A stretch of 64,000 nucleotides of DNA from Paenibacillus sp. FSL M7-0420 (lineage in GTDB: Bacteria; Bacillota; Bacilli; Paenibacillales; Paenibacillaceae): positions 6,386,001 through 6,450,000 of the forward strand of contig NZ_JBBOCJ010000001.1 of assembly GCF_038002345.1 (NCBI RefSeq), read 5' to 3'. The translations under genes and the position numbers were made by a program. Positions 51,623 to 60,724 of the stretch are shown one piece after another. Each line of letters begins with the position of its first letter. Within the stretch, counting starts at the first letter, position 1. A model generated the notes under the pieces. It saw only the letters and a list, made by a program, of their open reading frames with translations, was not told the DNA's origin and searched no databases.

Positions 51623-52036
51623 TTACACCTCTCTTCTAAAAGATCCGCCGTCAATCAGACCGGCCTGTTTATACCGCTCCAGTTCAAGCTGCGTAGCCGT
51701 AAGCCCGCCCTGTAACTGGTTCACATCATCCGCTTCCACAGTGTCTCCCGGTGTCTCGTAAGTCACATAGACTTCGGGCACATCCGCATAGATGTTAATG
51801 AGCCGCCGCCAAGGGGCCTCGTCCGGGAAAGAGACCGAATAATTCCGCACCTCTGTCCCGCTGAAGCGTGAGCCTGTGTACACGGCCAGCGTCTGATTGT
51901 TAATATTGTCGTGGGCCAACAGTCCGCTGAATACACCACCTGTGAGCCGAAGCTTCTCCTCTACAACATGACTGCCGCCATTTGCCTTTTTGTTCAGCTT
52001 ATCCTGAAAAACATCGATCTGCTCCGGATATCCCAT
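51623..52036 (-). CDS. Phage tail-region protein of unknown function
   Basis: The 137-residue protein begins MGYPEQIDVFQDKLNKKANGG and contains LRLTGGVFSGLLAHDNINNQTLAVYTGSRFSGTEVRNYSVS, a type often found between baseplate J and fibre genes in PBSX-like islands. It ends QAGLIDGGSFRREV, echoing the STIDGGTF end of the following fibre. It may connect fibre and baseplate. No named domain recognised. Confidence 0.7.
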   Translation of the reverse strand: MGYPEQIDVFQDKLNKKANGGSHVVEEKLRLTGGVFSGLLAHDNINNQTLAVYTGSRFSGTEVRNYSVSFPDEAPWRRLINIYADVPEVYVTYETPGDTVEADDVNQLQGGLTATQLELERYKQAGLIDGGSFRREV

Positions 52037-52038
52037 AC

Positions 52039-53103
52039 CTACACCTCCAGAACGACATTGCCGAACAGCGGCACTTCTGTCTCCAGCAGCGGGATATTTG
52101 CCGTTCCGCCGTTCAGCTTCAGCCCGCTATAGTCCACTACGCCCTCCGTATTCAGCAGCAATGCGCCAATGACCGATTGACTGATATAGGTAGCGGCAAA
52201 AGCCTTCTCCTTACGATACTTCTCCAGGAGCGCCGTAAAAGCTTGAATAACCGGCTGCAACGCATAGCCGGCTGCCAGCGTAACCTTAGCTGAGACATCA
52301 ACCACCTTGCCTGTGGCCGATTCCACCGTCACCACCGCGCCCACCGGAGCCTGGCCCTCGCCAAGGCCCGGCGCAGGATCAATAAACTGCTGCACCTGGG
52401 AGACCAGCAGCGGGGAGGCGGGCTGATGCTCCGCGTTCACAATGACCACCTTGACCGTCTTCGGTCCGGCCCACAGCGGGAAGACCCGCGCTCCCCCTAC
52501 ACCCTGGATCTGCTGTGCCCACTCCATGTAATGATATTTATTGCCGCTCGTTGCAGGCCGCCGGGCCGAATCGAAGTACCGCTGCCGCAGCGCTTCATCC
52601 GTCTCCGCATCCGTGCCGGGAACCAGCAGGCCCGTAACCTCCCCCCGCGCAAGTCCAGGGATATAATCAATCGGCAACAGCACGCCTGAATACTGATTCC
52701 CCTCAGCCCCGGCAGTCTCGCTCTCCAGGCGGTACGTCCCGGGAGCAAGCTTCTCCGCAGCACTATAATGGAGCAGTCCCAGGGAGAAACGGCTGCCCAG
52801 CGGAATGTCCAGAGGCTGTTCGCCGCCGGTATAGAACCTCGCGCCAAGCTGCGCTTTGCCTGCGGGCTGACGCTTCAGTCCTGTCCAGGCAATGGTTCGT
52901 TCCAGATATTCACCGTCCGCCGTATCCGGGAAAAACAGATTATTGCTGACCTCAAGCTCCAGATACATCTGGGCCATTTCGGCAGCTGCCGGCGCAAGCG
53001 CATCATAGATAATACTTCCCTCGCGCTTGTCCAGCCCCTCTGGAACCCGATCCAGCATGCGTTCCAGCAGAGCCTCGTACGTCTGATCCTCATACATTGC
53101 CAA
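52039..53103 (-). CDS. xkdT: Baseplate J-like protein (XkdT)
   Basis: The 354-residue protein shows the baseplate J pattern: YEDQTYEALLERMLDRVPEGLDKREGSIIYDALAPAAAEMAQMYLELE at the start, then LPIDYIPGLARGEVTGLLVPGTDAETDEALRQRYFDSARRPATSGNKYHYMEWAQQ. This forms the baseplate wedge of contractile tails. It overlaps the XkdS-like gene by 14 bp, and gene order matches PBSX. Confidence 0.92.
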   Translation of the reverse strand: MAMYEDQTYEALLERMLDRVPEGLDKREGSIIYDALAPAAAEMAQMYLELEVSNNLFFPDTADGEYLERTIAWTGLKRQPAGKAQLGARFYTGGEQPLDIPLGSRFSLGLLHYSAAEKLAPGTYRLESETAGAEGNQYSGVLLPIDYIPGLARGEVTGLLVPGTDAETDEALRQRYFDSARRPATSGNKYHYMEWAQQIQGVGGARVFPLWAGPKTVKVVIVNAEHQPASPLLVSQVQQFIDPAPGLGEGQAPVGAVVTVESATGKVVDVSAKVTLAAGYALQPVIQAFTALLEKYRKEKAFAATYISQSVIGALLLNTEGVVDYSGLKLNGGTANIPLLETEVPLFGNVVLEV

Positions 53104-53518
53104 TCCCCTCCTTTCTCAGCTCCACATCGCCATATACAGTTACAGCCGTACAGCTGAAGCTAACCGTATCCCCTTCAAAAAGAATCTGTACCTCCTCAAG
53201 CGCCTGAATCCGCTCATCCTGGAGCAGCGCATCGCTGATCAGGCGGCGCAGCTCCGGCCGGGCCAGCAGCCTGTCCTGACCCAGCACCAGCTTCCACTCC
53301 GTTCCGTAGTCCGCGCTATAGATCAGGTGCTCATAACGGCTGGTTTGCAGCACCTTGATTGCTGCCTGCTTCACCGCTTCGAGCCCGTCTACCCGCCCGC
53401 CGATCCGCCCCCGCTCCCAGTCCATCCGGTACGTCAGGCTCGGAGCATTCCCCGCAGCGGTCACATTCCCTTCCAGCGCTCCCGTCACCGGACCGGATCT
53501 GCCTATTGCCGGAATCAT
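53090..53518 (-). CDS. xkdS: XkdS-like (DUF2634) baseplate protein
   Basis: The 142-residue protein contains GRVDGLEAVKQAAIKVLQTSRYEHLIYSADYGTEWKLVLGQDRLLARPELRRLISDALLQDERI, typical of DUF2634/gp25-like baseplate proteins. It overlaps both neighbours slightly, as in PBSX operons. It probably links sheath and baseplate. Confidence 0.88.
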   Translation of the reverse strand: MIPAIGRSGPVTGALEGNVTAAGNAPSLTYRMDWERGRIGGRVDGLEAVKQAAIKVLQTSRYEHLIYSADYGTEWKLVLGQDRLLARPELRRLISDALLQDERIQALEEVQILFEGDTVSFSCTAVTVYGDVELRKEGIGNV

Positions 53519-53808
53519 AAATCCACCAGCCGATCGAGGACAATATAGCTCTGTCCGCCTTGCATCCGCACGAGCAGCACGCGGTCTCCCGCTTCAAGTC
53601 CACGCCGCAGCAGGATCTCCCGGCCTTCGATCACAGCCTTGCTCTCCATCACGGATTCAACCACAACCAGTGCGGCTCCTGTCAGCAGCAGCCGCTGCTC
53701 CACCTGAATCTGCAGCGGCTGTGCCAGAACCACCGTCCCATAAGACAAAGCCACCGGATTCGTATTGGATACGGCCCCGAGGCTTGCCTGTTTAATAATA
53801 TCGAGCAT
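53515..53808 (-). CDS. xkdR: XkdR-like (DUF2577) protein
   Basis: The 97-residue protein begins MLDIIKQASLGAVSNTNPVALSYGTVV and ends YIVLDRLVDL with a KVLLVRMQGG-like beta barrel region (GDRVLLVRMQGGQSYIVLDR), the DUF2577 pattern. It lies in the PBSX order between XkdQ and XkdS. A baseplate hub role is inferred from position. Confidence 0.85.
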   Translation of the reverse strand: MLDIIKQASLGAVSNTNPVALSYGTVVLAQPLQIQVEQRLLLTGAALVVVESVMESKAVIEGREILLRRGLEAGDRVLLVRMQGGQSYIVLDRLVDL

Positions 53809-53813
53809 GTTGT

Positions 53814-54782
53814 CTACACCACCTTAATGTCTAGGGACATCGTATGCTCCCCTCCGGAAATTTTATGGCTACATTGATCCACCAGGAACAGCTGCGTCTG
53901 GAATTCATCCAGCAGCACATAGATGAAGTTCCCCGCCCTCACCCGTATATCGCCAATAGCCTGTACCGAGAGGCTGACTTTCTCGCGGTTATGCTGCTTG
54001 AGCAGATTGCCTGCCTTTTCCTGAATCTGCGCAGCATTCGCATTATCGTCCGCCTTCTGGTAGAGATGCAGGATACCCCAGCGCTTTACATTTTCTTTAT
54101 CTGTGACCGGATAGAACTCGCGTTTGCCGGTCTTTTCGTTGTCCTGATAGAGCAGAATCGTATTGTACGTATTATCGTCGATGCTTTTTTTCAGCGAATA
54201 ATCATACAGGTAATGGCCTGCCCCCAGAATCACCTTCAGCAGCATGGACTGCGGACTGCGCAGCGTCAGCTTGCCGAAATCATCATAAAAGGCCATCAGC
54301 TGGCCCTTATACTGCAGCTCACTGCCGACAGCGCCCATAATAATATCGAGCAGCTTCTTGCCGTCTTCGATCAGCGAGGGGATCTTGTACTCCGCCGGTT
54401 CCAGTAATCCAAGCCGCAAGCCGCGGTCTTTGGCAATGGTGCTGATCACCTCAGCCGCAGTAACGTCCTGAAGCACATAACTGCCATTGCCCAGCAGATA
54501 GCGGATCTGATCGTACGCCGTCAGCTTGATCTCCTGATTCGCTCCCGTGTCGATGCTGAAGACGAAGCCGTAGAATACATCGACTCCGTCTCTGCGGAAC
54601 TGCACAATATCCCCATTGCTGATCGCGAACTTCTTATGCTGATACATCCCGCTGTCCACCAGCGTAAGCTCAAGCGTCGCAGGCTTGCCGGTCCGGGTCG
54701 TTTTCCACGTGATATCCGTAACGATCCCGGCAATATTCCAGATGGCGCCTTCCTTATTAATTACGATTAATTCCATCGCCAC
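53814..54782 (-). CDS. xkdQ: XkdQ/YqbQ-like tail hub protein
   Basis: The 322-residue protein resembles gpD/late-control-type hub proteins: DITWKTTRTGKPATLELTLVDSG and KFAISNGDIVQFRRDGVDVFYGFVFSID near the start, a middle AEVISTIAKDRGL domain, and a C-terminal NLLKQHNREKVSLSVQAIGDIRVRAGNFIYVLLDE. It probably forms the hub at the tail tip that joins tape measure and baseplate. Confidence 0.88.
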   Translation of the reverse strand: MAMELIVINKEGAIWNIAGIVTDITWKTTRTGKPATLELTLVDSGMYQHKKFAISNGDIVQFRRDGVDVFYGFVFSIDTGANQEIKLTAYDQIRYLLGNGSYVLQDVTAAEVISTIAKDRGLRLGLLEPAEYKIPSLIEDGKKLLDIIMGAVGSELQYKGQLMAFYDDFGKLTLRSPQSMLLKVILGAGHYLYDYSLKKSIDDNTYNTILLYQDNEKTGKREFYPVTDKENVKRWGILHLYQKADDNANAAQIQEKAGNLLKQHNREKVSLSVQAIGDIRVRAGNFIYVLLDEFQTQLFLVDQCSHKISGGEHTMSLDIKVV

Positions 54783-54788
54783 GGCCTC

Positions 54789-55535
54789 CTAAGACAGCTT
54801 GATCACTCGGCCAATTTTGAGCTTCTTCAGTTCACTGTCCGAGATATTGTTCAGCTTTTGCAGCGTTTTGGATTTACTGCCGTCACCGAGGAGCTTTTGG
54901 GCGACCGACCAGAGCGTATCCCCGGCTTTGAGCGTATAGGTAGCAGGTGCTGCCTTCTCACTTGCCCTTTTCTGCTGCTTCTTCACTTCACCGGTACTGC
55001 CCACCTTGACAGCTAACGCCTGATAGAACACATACTTTTTGAGTCCAAGTGTATAATCGATATCCCCCGAGGACCCCGCACTCAGCTTCCAGGAGAAGTT
55101 CTCAATACTGACCGCCATATTAATGCCAATATCCCCGGTAAAAGTCTGCTGCGCCTGCGCCCTGGCCTGCTTCAGCCAATCCGGGGTCTGCGTATTCTGC
55201 ACGTTCGCCGATTTTAGCCCTGAGAAAACAAACCGGACCGGCCTGCGGCTAAGCATCCATTTGCGGATCAGCTCCACGTATTCGTAGGGCTTCAGCAGCT
55301 TGCCTGCATTCTCGCCGGAGTACACCACGAACGGATAATACTGTGCCGGAAACATACTCTCGATCGTAATCTCCGTCAGCTTCGGATATGCAATCGCATT
55401 GATTTCGCCAAAATCCACAATGGTGTAGCTTTTGCCATCGCTGTTCTCCTTGATCTCCAAGGTCTCAGGGTTCACCGGAAGCCGGATCACCTCTTCATAG
55501 TTGTTGAAGCTAAGATAGAATCCATACTCCTCCAT
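54789..55535 (-). CDS. xkdP: XkdP-like LysM tail protein
   Basis: The 248-residue protein begins MEEYGFYLSFNNYEEVIRLPVNPETLEI, the XkdP/DUF pattern, and ends in a LysM domain (YTLKAGDTLWSVAQKLLGDGSKSKTLQKLNNI) at about residues 198-245. The LysM should bind peptidoglycan as the tail tube crosses the wall. It follows the tape-measure gene by one base. Confidence 0.9.
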   Translation of the reverse strand: MEEYGFYLSFNNYEEVIRLPVNPETLEIKENSDGKSYTIVDFGEINAIAYPKLTEITIESMFPAQYYPFVVYSGENAGKLLKPYEYVELIRKWMLSRRPVRFVFSGLKSANVQNTQTPDWLKQARAQAQQTFTGDIGINMAVSIENFSWKLSAGSSGDIDYTLGLKKYVFYQALAVKVGSTGEVKKQQKRASEKAAPATYTLKAGDTLWSVAQKLLGDGSKSKTLQKLNNISDSELKKLKIGRVIKLS

Positions 55536-55536
55536 G

Positions 55537-57519
55537 TTACGTGTACACCCCCTGCGCCGTAGAGACGAACTCCTCTTTCAGCTTCTGCCCGATCTTCGTG
55601 ATGATGGAGTCAATATCGCCCGAATTATTAATATTCCCTGTTGTTACCTGCACCGTTGGCGTTAGCTCAACAAAATTCTGAATCGACTGAATCTCCGCCA
55701 GCTCCCGCAGCATATCCAGATCATCACTGGAGATATCGACCTTTTCATTGATCTTGCCTACCTCGCCCACCTTGTTGACGTTGTTCAGGCTGCCGTTTTG
55801 GTTGGCGAAAGCATTAGTAGAACCTCCCGGGATATTCTTAAGAGACTTAGGGTTAGTTAACTCCTTGGCTTTATCCGCCATTTGTTGTCCCTTATCCATG
55901 AAATTGTTCATGGCATTCTTTCCTATTTCATTCCCCTTGCCATATGCCGCTTTTGTATCCTTATAATCTGTTAGCTTGGATATTTCCAAAACTACCTTGT
56001 CTGCTGGTTTATATGCTTCAAGGCCTTGACGATATTTCCCAATAATATCACTGGCACCATGAGGGGTCTCCGGTTCCTCTACATCTAGTTTGACCTTACT
56101 GATCCCTAATGTGTCGAAGAATGGAATGTTGCTCAGCATATCAACCAGTGAGTTGAACTTGTCGAGCACCCACTGAATAGCCTTAGCCATTACCTTCATG
56201 AATCCTCCGGCGAATCCTTCTGCGCCTACAGCAATACTATACATAACATCCAGCGCACCAGCGGCAAGACCATAAAAGAATCCCTGTACTTTATTGACAG
56301 CCCAATTAAATATATAAACTAACACATCGCCAGCCAAAGTGAAAAAATTCTGGATACCAATGGCTATATTCTGCACAACTGCAGCCAGGTAGTAGAACGA
56401 TCCCACAATAAATCCAATCACCTCGCCCGCCGAGACGCCAAGATGCTGCAAAATCATCAATAAGACTGCTATCACCGCAATGACGATTAAGATTGGCCAG
56501 TTAGCAGCCAGCCAGGCTGCAGCGAGCATATAGACCTGAACAATCATAGCTGCCAGGAAAACAATCGCTATCGCCTCAAGAATAGGCTTGATGAAAGACC
56601 AGTTATCCTGAACCACTTGAGCCAGCCATAACAATCCATTAACCACCATTGAGATCACATTCGCTATGACAAGAAACCCGTTAGCCATCGCATCAATCAG
56701 CGGTGCAAGCTGTCCTGAAGTTAACGCGTTGTTAATCATATCCATTACCGGCCGCAGAGCGCCCATTGCCTTAGCACCAATCTGTCCGAGCGCATTGTCA
56801 ATATTCTCGTTCATCACGTTCCATTTCTCAATATCCCCCGGCTGTGCTGCTTCCTTCACGGCCTTCTCCCCGAACGACTTAATCGTGTTAAAAGGCGTTA
56901 CCACATCAGCCGTTTTGAGGAATTTCATGATCTTGGAATCGCCGCCCGGTGCAGGCGGGACTGGTGGAGGTGGAGGTGGCGGCAACGGCGGCGGTACCGG
57001 GTCCTTCTTCAAGTTGATTTTCGGTTTCGGAAGAACCTCAGGTTTCACCACTGGCGGTTTAACATCCTCTTTTTTCACCTCAGGTTTCTTCTCTTCCTCT
57101 TCCTTTTTTTCTTTTTCCTTGAGGCCCTCCCACCACTTCACCTCTTTGGGCTCGGGCTTTTTTTTCTCAGGCTCCTCTACAGCAGGCGCGGCGGTAAGCA
57201 TCCTGACCCCCAACTGCTGGGATTGCGCAGCCCTTTGGCTTTGCTGCATCACCACTGTTCTGGACACATCCACTTTGACAGGCAGCCGTTTGAAGCCTTC
57301 CAGCAGCGTGTCATTAATCTGTTGCAAGGATTGAATGATCCGATCCTCTGAACGGATGATTTGTTCACTGGAACGTTTCACCGCCGCCTGAAAACCTTTT
57401 ACCGACCGGTTAACCATGTCGAGATTAATATTCATCCGCAGGCTTTGTTTGTGGACGGCTTTCCAGATCGTAACCGACCTGCGCGAGATAATGACTGCTT
57501 TGGAGCTATCGATTTCCAT
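55537..57519 (-). CDS. xkdO: Tail tape measure protein (XkdO-like)
   Basis: The 660-residue protein has a helical N-terminus, a Lys/Pro/Glu-rich segment (about 125-185, including a proline run PPPLPPPPPPPVPP), several hydrophobic helices (about 265-425) and a helical C-terminus. This is the tape-measure layout, short enough for a short contractile tail. Length would set tail length. It follows the frameshifted chaperone gene by 13 bp, as in most tailed phages. RBS GGGGGTGAA precedes the ATG. Confidence 0.9.
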   Translation of the reverse strand: MEIDSSKAVIISRRSVTIWKAVHKQSLRMNINLDMVNRSVKGFQAAVKRSSEQIIRSEDRIIQSLQQINDTLLEGFKRLPVKVDVSRTVVMQQSQRAAQSQQLGVRMLTAAPAVEEPEKKKPEPKEVKWWEGLKEKEKKEEEEKKPEVKKEDVKPPVVKPEVLPKPKINLKKDPVPPPLPPPPPPPVPPAPGGDSKIMKFLKTADVVTPFNTIKSFGEKAVKEAAQPGDIEKWNVMNENIDNALGQIGAKAMGALRPVMDMINNALTSGQLAPLIDAMANGFLVIANVISMVVNGLLWLAQVVQDNWSFIKPILEAIAIVFLAAMIVQVYMLAAAWLAANWPILIVIAVIAVLLMILQHLGVSAGEVIGFIVGSFYYLAAVVQNIAIGIQNFFTLAGDVLVYIFNWAVNKVQGFFYGLAAGALDVMYSIAVGAEGFAGGFMKVMAKAIQWVLDKFNSLVDMLSNIPFFDTLGISKVKLDVEEPETPHGASDIIGKYRQGLEAYKPADKVVLEISKLTDYKDTKAAYGKGNEIGKNAMNNFMDKGQQMADKAKELTNPKSLKNIPGGSTNAFANQNGSLNNVNKVGEVGKINEKVDISSDDLDMLRELAEIQSIQNFVELTPTVQVTTGNINNSGDIDSIITKIGQKLKEEFVSTAQGVYT

Positions 57520-57532
57520 TCTTTCACCCCCT

Positions 57533-58134
57533 TCATCGCTTCTTCCCCTTGCTCCGCGCGCGCTCCCGCTTCTCCTTGTCCACGCGTACAGAGATCATGG
57601 CATAGATCGCCGCGCGTTCGCGGACGGAGAGCTTCATCAGCTCATGCGGGAGAATATGCAGCTCATGGAGGGCGTAATAGGCCAGATTGGCCTCACCATC
57701 GCCCTCGTTGATTAGTTTTTTACGTCATCTACCAGCTCGTTCATATCTGTGGCGAAGCCGTTCAGGGCCTGTACCCGTTCCCCAAGCGCAGCGAATTCCC
57801 CGGGCAGCAGCATTTTGCGCAGCAGCGATTCGGCGCCCATCACCCCGTAGGAACGCTGAAGCTCGGTATTTTTCAGATCCGGATGCACAATGCTTGCCGT
57901 CATGAGCTTCGCCATATATTCGTTGGGGTCAATATCTGTAGTGTAGGTGCCGTTCTTTCCCTTGACCTTGCGGGTGGCTGCCTTACGGCATTCCTGGTTC
58001 TCTTCCTCATTCATACTGCGCAGCTTCCAGACGGCAGGGTTACCTTCCTTGTCCTTGAACCGCAGCGAGACCGCGAATTCCTCTGTTGTATCACAAGCCG
58101 CATTTTGCGCAAAAAACAAACTTAATTCACTCAT
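57533..58134 (-). CDS. Tail assembly chaperone long form made by -1 frameshift
   Basis: The XkdN-like ORF ends GTA-AAA-AAC-TAA. A -1 slip on the heptamer A-AAA-AAC (57715-57721) continues in the overlapping frame for about 60 codons: KLINEGDGEANLAYYALHELHILPHELMKLSVRERAAIYAMI..., ending at a TGA at 57533-57535. This extension has no start of its own and fills the gap before the tape-measure gene. Its place and the slippery site match the G/GT tail chaperone arrangement of tailed phages. The long product has about 200 residues. Confidence 0.82.
57712..58134 (-). CDS. xkdN: XkdN-like tail assembly chaperone, short form
   Basis: The 140-residue protein begins MSELSLFFAQNAACDTTEEFAVSLRFKDKEGNPAVWKLRSMNEEENQECRKAATRKVKG, matching XkdN-type proteins upstream of the tape measure. 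The DPNEYMAKLMTASIVHPDL segment is typical. It is the short product when no frameshift occurs. RBS GGGAGG precedes the ATG. A 170-bp gap to the tube gene holds no clear feature. Confidence 0.88.
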   Translation of the reverse strand: MSELSLFFAQNAACDTTEEFAVSLRFKDKEGNPAVWKLRSMNEEENQECRKAATRKVKGKNGTYTTDIDPNEYMAKLMTASIVHPDLKNTELQRSYGVMGAESLLRKMLLPGEFAALGERVQALNGFATDMNELVDDVKN

Positions 58135-58304
58135 GTTGTGTTGTTCCTCCCGGATTCTTATTGTGTTAGAGCAGCGGAGAGGCCCGCCGCAGCATACCGC
58201 CGCACAGCAGCTATGGCTTCAATGAATATCCAGATACTTTGCGGGGACCCCGAACCTAAACAGTCATTTAATCTTTTACAACCTGTGAATAGCCCGCTTA
58301 TGCT

Positions 58305-58775
58305 CTATTGGCCGGCATTAACCGGAGCAGCGAAGGGCTGCACCAATTCCACATCCTCGAAGGTAAAAGCAACCTCTTCCTCCAGCGCATCGGACTCCGT
58401 ATCCAGCGAAGCCATAATGACACTGTCCAGATTGACATCCTTCAGCATGATGCGCTGGGCGCCCACGGTTGAGGACGGATCTTCATTGGTCACGATAATG
58501 CTGAAGTATTGGTCAATCCCGGTCTTCATGTATTCCAGCATCATCTGACGGAAACGGCTCGTCATATAGAAAATTGTCATCGTACCGCTGCCCGACCAGC
58601 CGGTCGCCTTATGCTGCACTCCGCGGCGTCCAAGCGTCTTCACTTCCGCCTTCTGCTTCTCAACAGTGGCTTCCAGGGTTTTGACATAGAACATCTCTTC
58701 CGTCTGTCCGTTAATCGTCGCATACGCCCGGCCCTCCTGGCCGGACAGCGTATCGCTGGCTCTCAAGAATGTCAT
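58305..58775 (-). CDS. xkdM: Tail tube protein (XkdM)
   Basis: The 156-residue protein has ASDTLSGQEGRAYATINGQTEEMFYVKTLEATVEKQKAEVKTLGRRGVQHKATGWSGSGTMTIFYMTSRFRQMMLEYMKTG, the XkdM tube pattern. It forms the inner tube of a contractile tail. The gene starts one base after the sheath gene ends, as expected. Confidence 0.93.
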   Translation of the reverse strand: MTFLRASDTLSGQEGRAYATINGQTEEMFYVKTLEATVEKQKAEVKTLGRRGVQHKATGWSGSGTMTIFYMTSRFRQMMLEYMKTGIDQYFSIIVTNEDPSSTVGAQRIMLKDVNLDSVIMASLDTESDALEEEVAFTFEDVELVQPFAAPVNAGQ

Positions 58776-58776
58776 C

Positions 58777-60099
58777 TTAGACCACCTTCACTTTCATATA
58801 TACTTTTTCTACCGAATCTACCGGCTTCACCGCTACCTCCAGCACTACGCTGTCACTGTCCGCTCCAGGAGTCACTACAATGTCGCTCTGCGCATTGAAG
58901 TTCTCAATCGCCCCAAGGTTCTGCAGATCATTCATATAAGTGACGCACTGCGACCAGAACAGCGCACGCCCGTCCTCGTTATTCGGCAATTTTCCAATGA
59001 AGTAGCTCTCAAAAATCCGCTTCAAATCACCAGCGATCCCATCCAGCACACGCAGCACGCGGTTCTTGGAGAAGGCCTTGCCTTTGTCTGTTGAGAAGGA
59101 GGTGAACGTGTTAATGTCCTGCTCCACTACTGCCCGGCCTCCGCTATAGGTAAATAGCAGCTCTCCGTCTGTAAGCGCCTCTACAGTCTCGGAATGGCTG
59201 AAACGCACATCCGCGTCTACAGCATCGTCATAGGCCTGATAAGTCAGGGATTCATTCACCGCAGCAGCGGCAGTAGCACCGGCAACCCAAGCCACGGCAT
59301 AAGCTTTATCCACTACCGTCCCATCGCTCAGAATTACACCGTTCGCCACACTGATAATCCCTTCATGGTCAGCCGTAGCGTAATCGGACAAGACTGCCTG
59401 CACCTTCTTGCCTTCCGTATTACGCAGACGCTTCACATAGGCGCTATACAGGGACTTCAGCGTGTTATCCTGTGACACGAGACCCACAGTCTGGAAATCC
59501 TGAACCTCCAGCGCCGACAAGAACGCACTATGCTCCGCATTCGTGACCGTTCCATTTGCACCGCCCGAGAGCGGCAACCCGGCTGTCACCGTCAGTGCAC
59601 CGGATTCACTAGGCTTAAATTCTACATAAGCATTCGCAGCCAAGCTGGAAGCAGAGCTTACCGTCTGCTTGTCCACCTCGGCCCCATCAAGCAGCGTCCG
59701 GACATCGAACTGGGTAGTGTCATCGATATTTTTCTCAATCACTACCTTAAGCGCATTCCCGCGTTCCCCGCCATACAGCGCAGTCGCCTGAACTCCGTTA
59801 TTGGTCACAGCAGCCTTCACACCCTGATTCAGGCGGTAGAGCAGCAGTGTGCCCGCCCGCTTCAGCACCTCTCTCACCGGCAGCAGCTCTGCAGCCGTCA
59901 GATCGTAACCCAGCTTTTGCTGGAAATCGTCCTGAGCTGTAAGCTTTACAATGACGCCCGCTGGTCCCCAAGGCAGTGCAAGCGCCAAAGCAGCCGTACC
60001 GCGTTCCCCCATTTTACCTGCCACAATGCCGTTCGAGGCTACATTTACGTATACCCCCGGACGTACCTTGTTTTGTGTTGTCCATGTTCCTCCAGCCAT
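58777..60099 (-). CDS. xkdK: Contractile tail sheath protein (XkdK)
   Basis: The 440-residue protein begins MAGGTWTTQNKVRPGVYVNVAS, with the classical RPGVY sheath motif, and ends VDSVEKVYMKVKVV. The middle has TFTSFSTDKGKAFSKNRVLRVLDGIAGDLKRIFESYFIGKLPNN, typical of the C-terminal sheath domain. A sheath shows the tail is contractile. The start overlaps the stop of the small upstream gene by one base. Confidence 0.95.
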   Translation of the reverse strand: MAGGTWTTQNKVRPGVYVNVASNGIVAGKMGERGTAALALALPWGPAGVIVKLTAQDDFQQKLGYDLTAAELLPVREVLKRAGTLLLYRLNQGVKAAVTNNGVQATALYGGERGNALKVVIEKNIDDTTQFDVRTLLDGAEVDKQTVSSASSLAANAYVEFKPSESGALTVTAGLPLSGGANGTVTNAEHSAFLSALEVQDFQTVGLVSQDNTLKSLYSAYVKRLRNTEGKKVQAVLSDYATADHEGIISVANGVILSDGTVVDKAYAVAWVAGATAAAAVNESLTYQAYDDAVDADVRFSHSETVEALTDGELLFTYSGGRAVVEQDINTFTSFSTDKGKAFSKNRVLRVLDGIAGDLKRIFESYFIGKLPNNEDGRALFWSQCVTYMNDLQNLGAIENFNAQSDIVVTPGADSDSVVLEVAVKPVDSVEKVYMKVKVV

Positions 60100-60305
60100 T
60101 AGATAACCTCCTTATTTAGATACAGCTCCATTAAATGCTTAGCCTCTTCCAAGGTGTAGCTCCCGTCCTCTTGCAGAACTACCTCCAGTACATCCTTTTC
60201 CTTAGGCCCAAACAGGGCCGAGTTCCTGAGCTGCTTTTTCCCAAAAGCATCCGGTTTCCCGCTTCCGCGTTCCTGCTCAATTGCTGTCGTTTCCTTAAAA
60301 CTCAT
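60099..60305 (-). CDS. Small phage-tail operon protein
   Basis: A 68-residue protein (MSFKETTAIEQERGSGKPDAFGKKQLRNSALFGPKEKDVLEVVLQEDGSYTLEEAKHLMELYLNKEVI). It overlaps the preceding stop (ATGA) and the sheath start. Similar small acidic proteins precede sheath genes in Bacilli islands. Function unknown. Confidence 0.7.
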   Translation of the reverse strand: MSFKETTAIEQERGSGKPDAFGKKQLRNSALFGPKEKDVLEVVLQEDGSYTLEEAKHLMELYLNKEVI

Positions 60306-60724
60306 TTCAGCCACGCCCCTTCTGTGAAGTGTCCCATCAGCTCTGCCTCTTCCTCCGGCTGCTTCTGCTTCTGGAGATAGAGCATGTAGTCCACGGTGAA
60401 CAGCGCCCCCCGTCCCTCTGCTCCGGCCACCCAGGACTGGCGCACCACCCGATAAGCGGGGTTTACACTTTCTCTTGCATCCAGCGCCTCACAGAGCCCG
60501 TCAGCTATAGCCTCTGCATCCAACAGACTGCCTTGCTCATAGCGGATACCGAAGCGGTAGACCGCCATGTATCTGCCTTCACGCTGCCTGTCGTAGGTTG
60601 CCGAGAGCAGTTCCAGCCTGAAGTAGGCTGACTGCGGCTTATCCCCTTCCGCATAGACAGGAATATCCGGGAAAAACTGCCCAAGCGCAGCAGTGATATT
60701 TCCCCGTAGATGTTGTACCGTCAT
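60302..60724 (-). CDS. DUF6838-like tail terminator/completion protein
   Basis: The 140-residue protein begins MTVQHLRGNITAALGQFFPDIPVYAEGDKPQSAYFRLELL and has MAVYRFGIRYEQG and YMLYLQKQKQPEEEAELM, resembling tail-terminator-type proteins (DUF6838) that precede sheath genes. The start is the ATG with AGAGG nine bases upstream; the longer frame lacks support. It is the first gene of the tail operon in this direction. Confidence 0.72.
   Translation of the reverse strand: MTVQHLRGNITAALGQFFPDIPVYAEGDKPQSAYFRLELLSATYDRQREGRYMAVYRFGIRYEQGSLLDAEAIADGLCEALDARESVNPAYRVVRQSWVAGAEGRGALFTVDYMLYLQKQKQPEEEAELMGHFTEGAWLK

Noticed and set aside
58138..58548. Plus-strand frame over the tube gene
   Set aside because: It is antisense to the well-supported XkdM gene and has low-complexity Ser-rich content.
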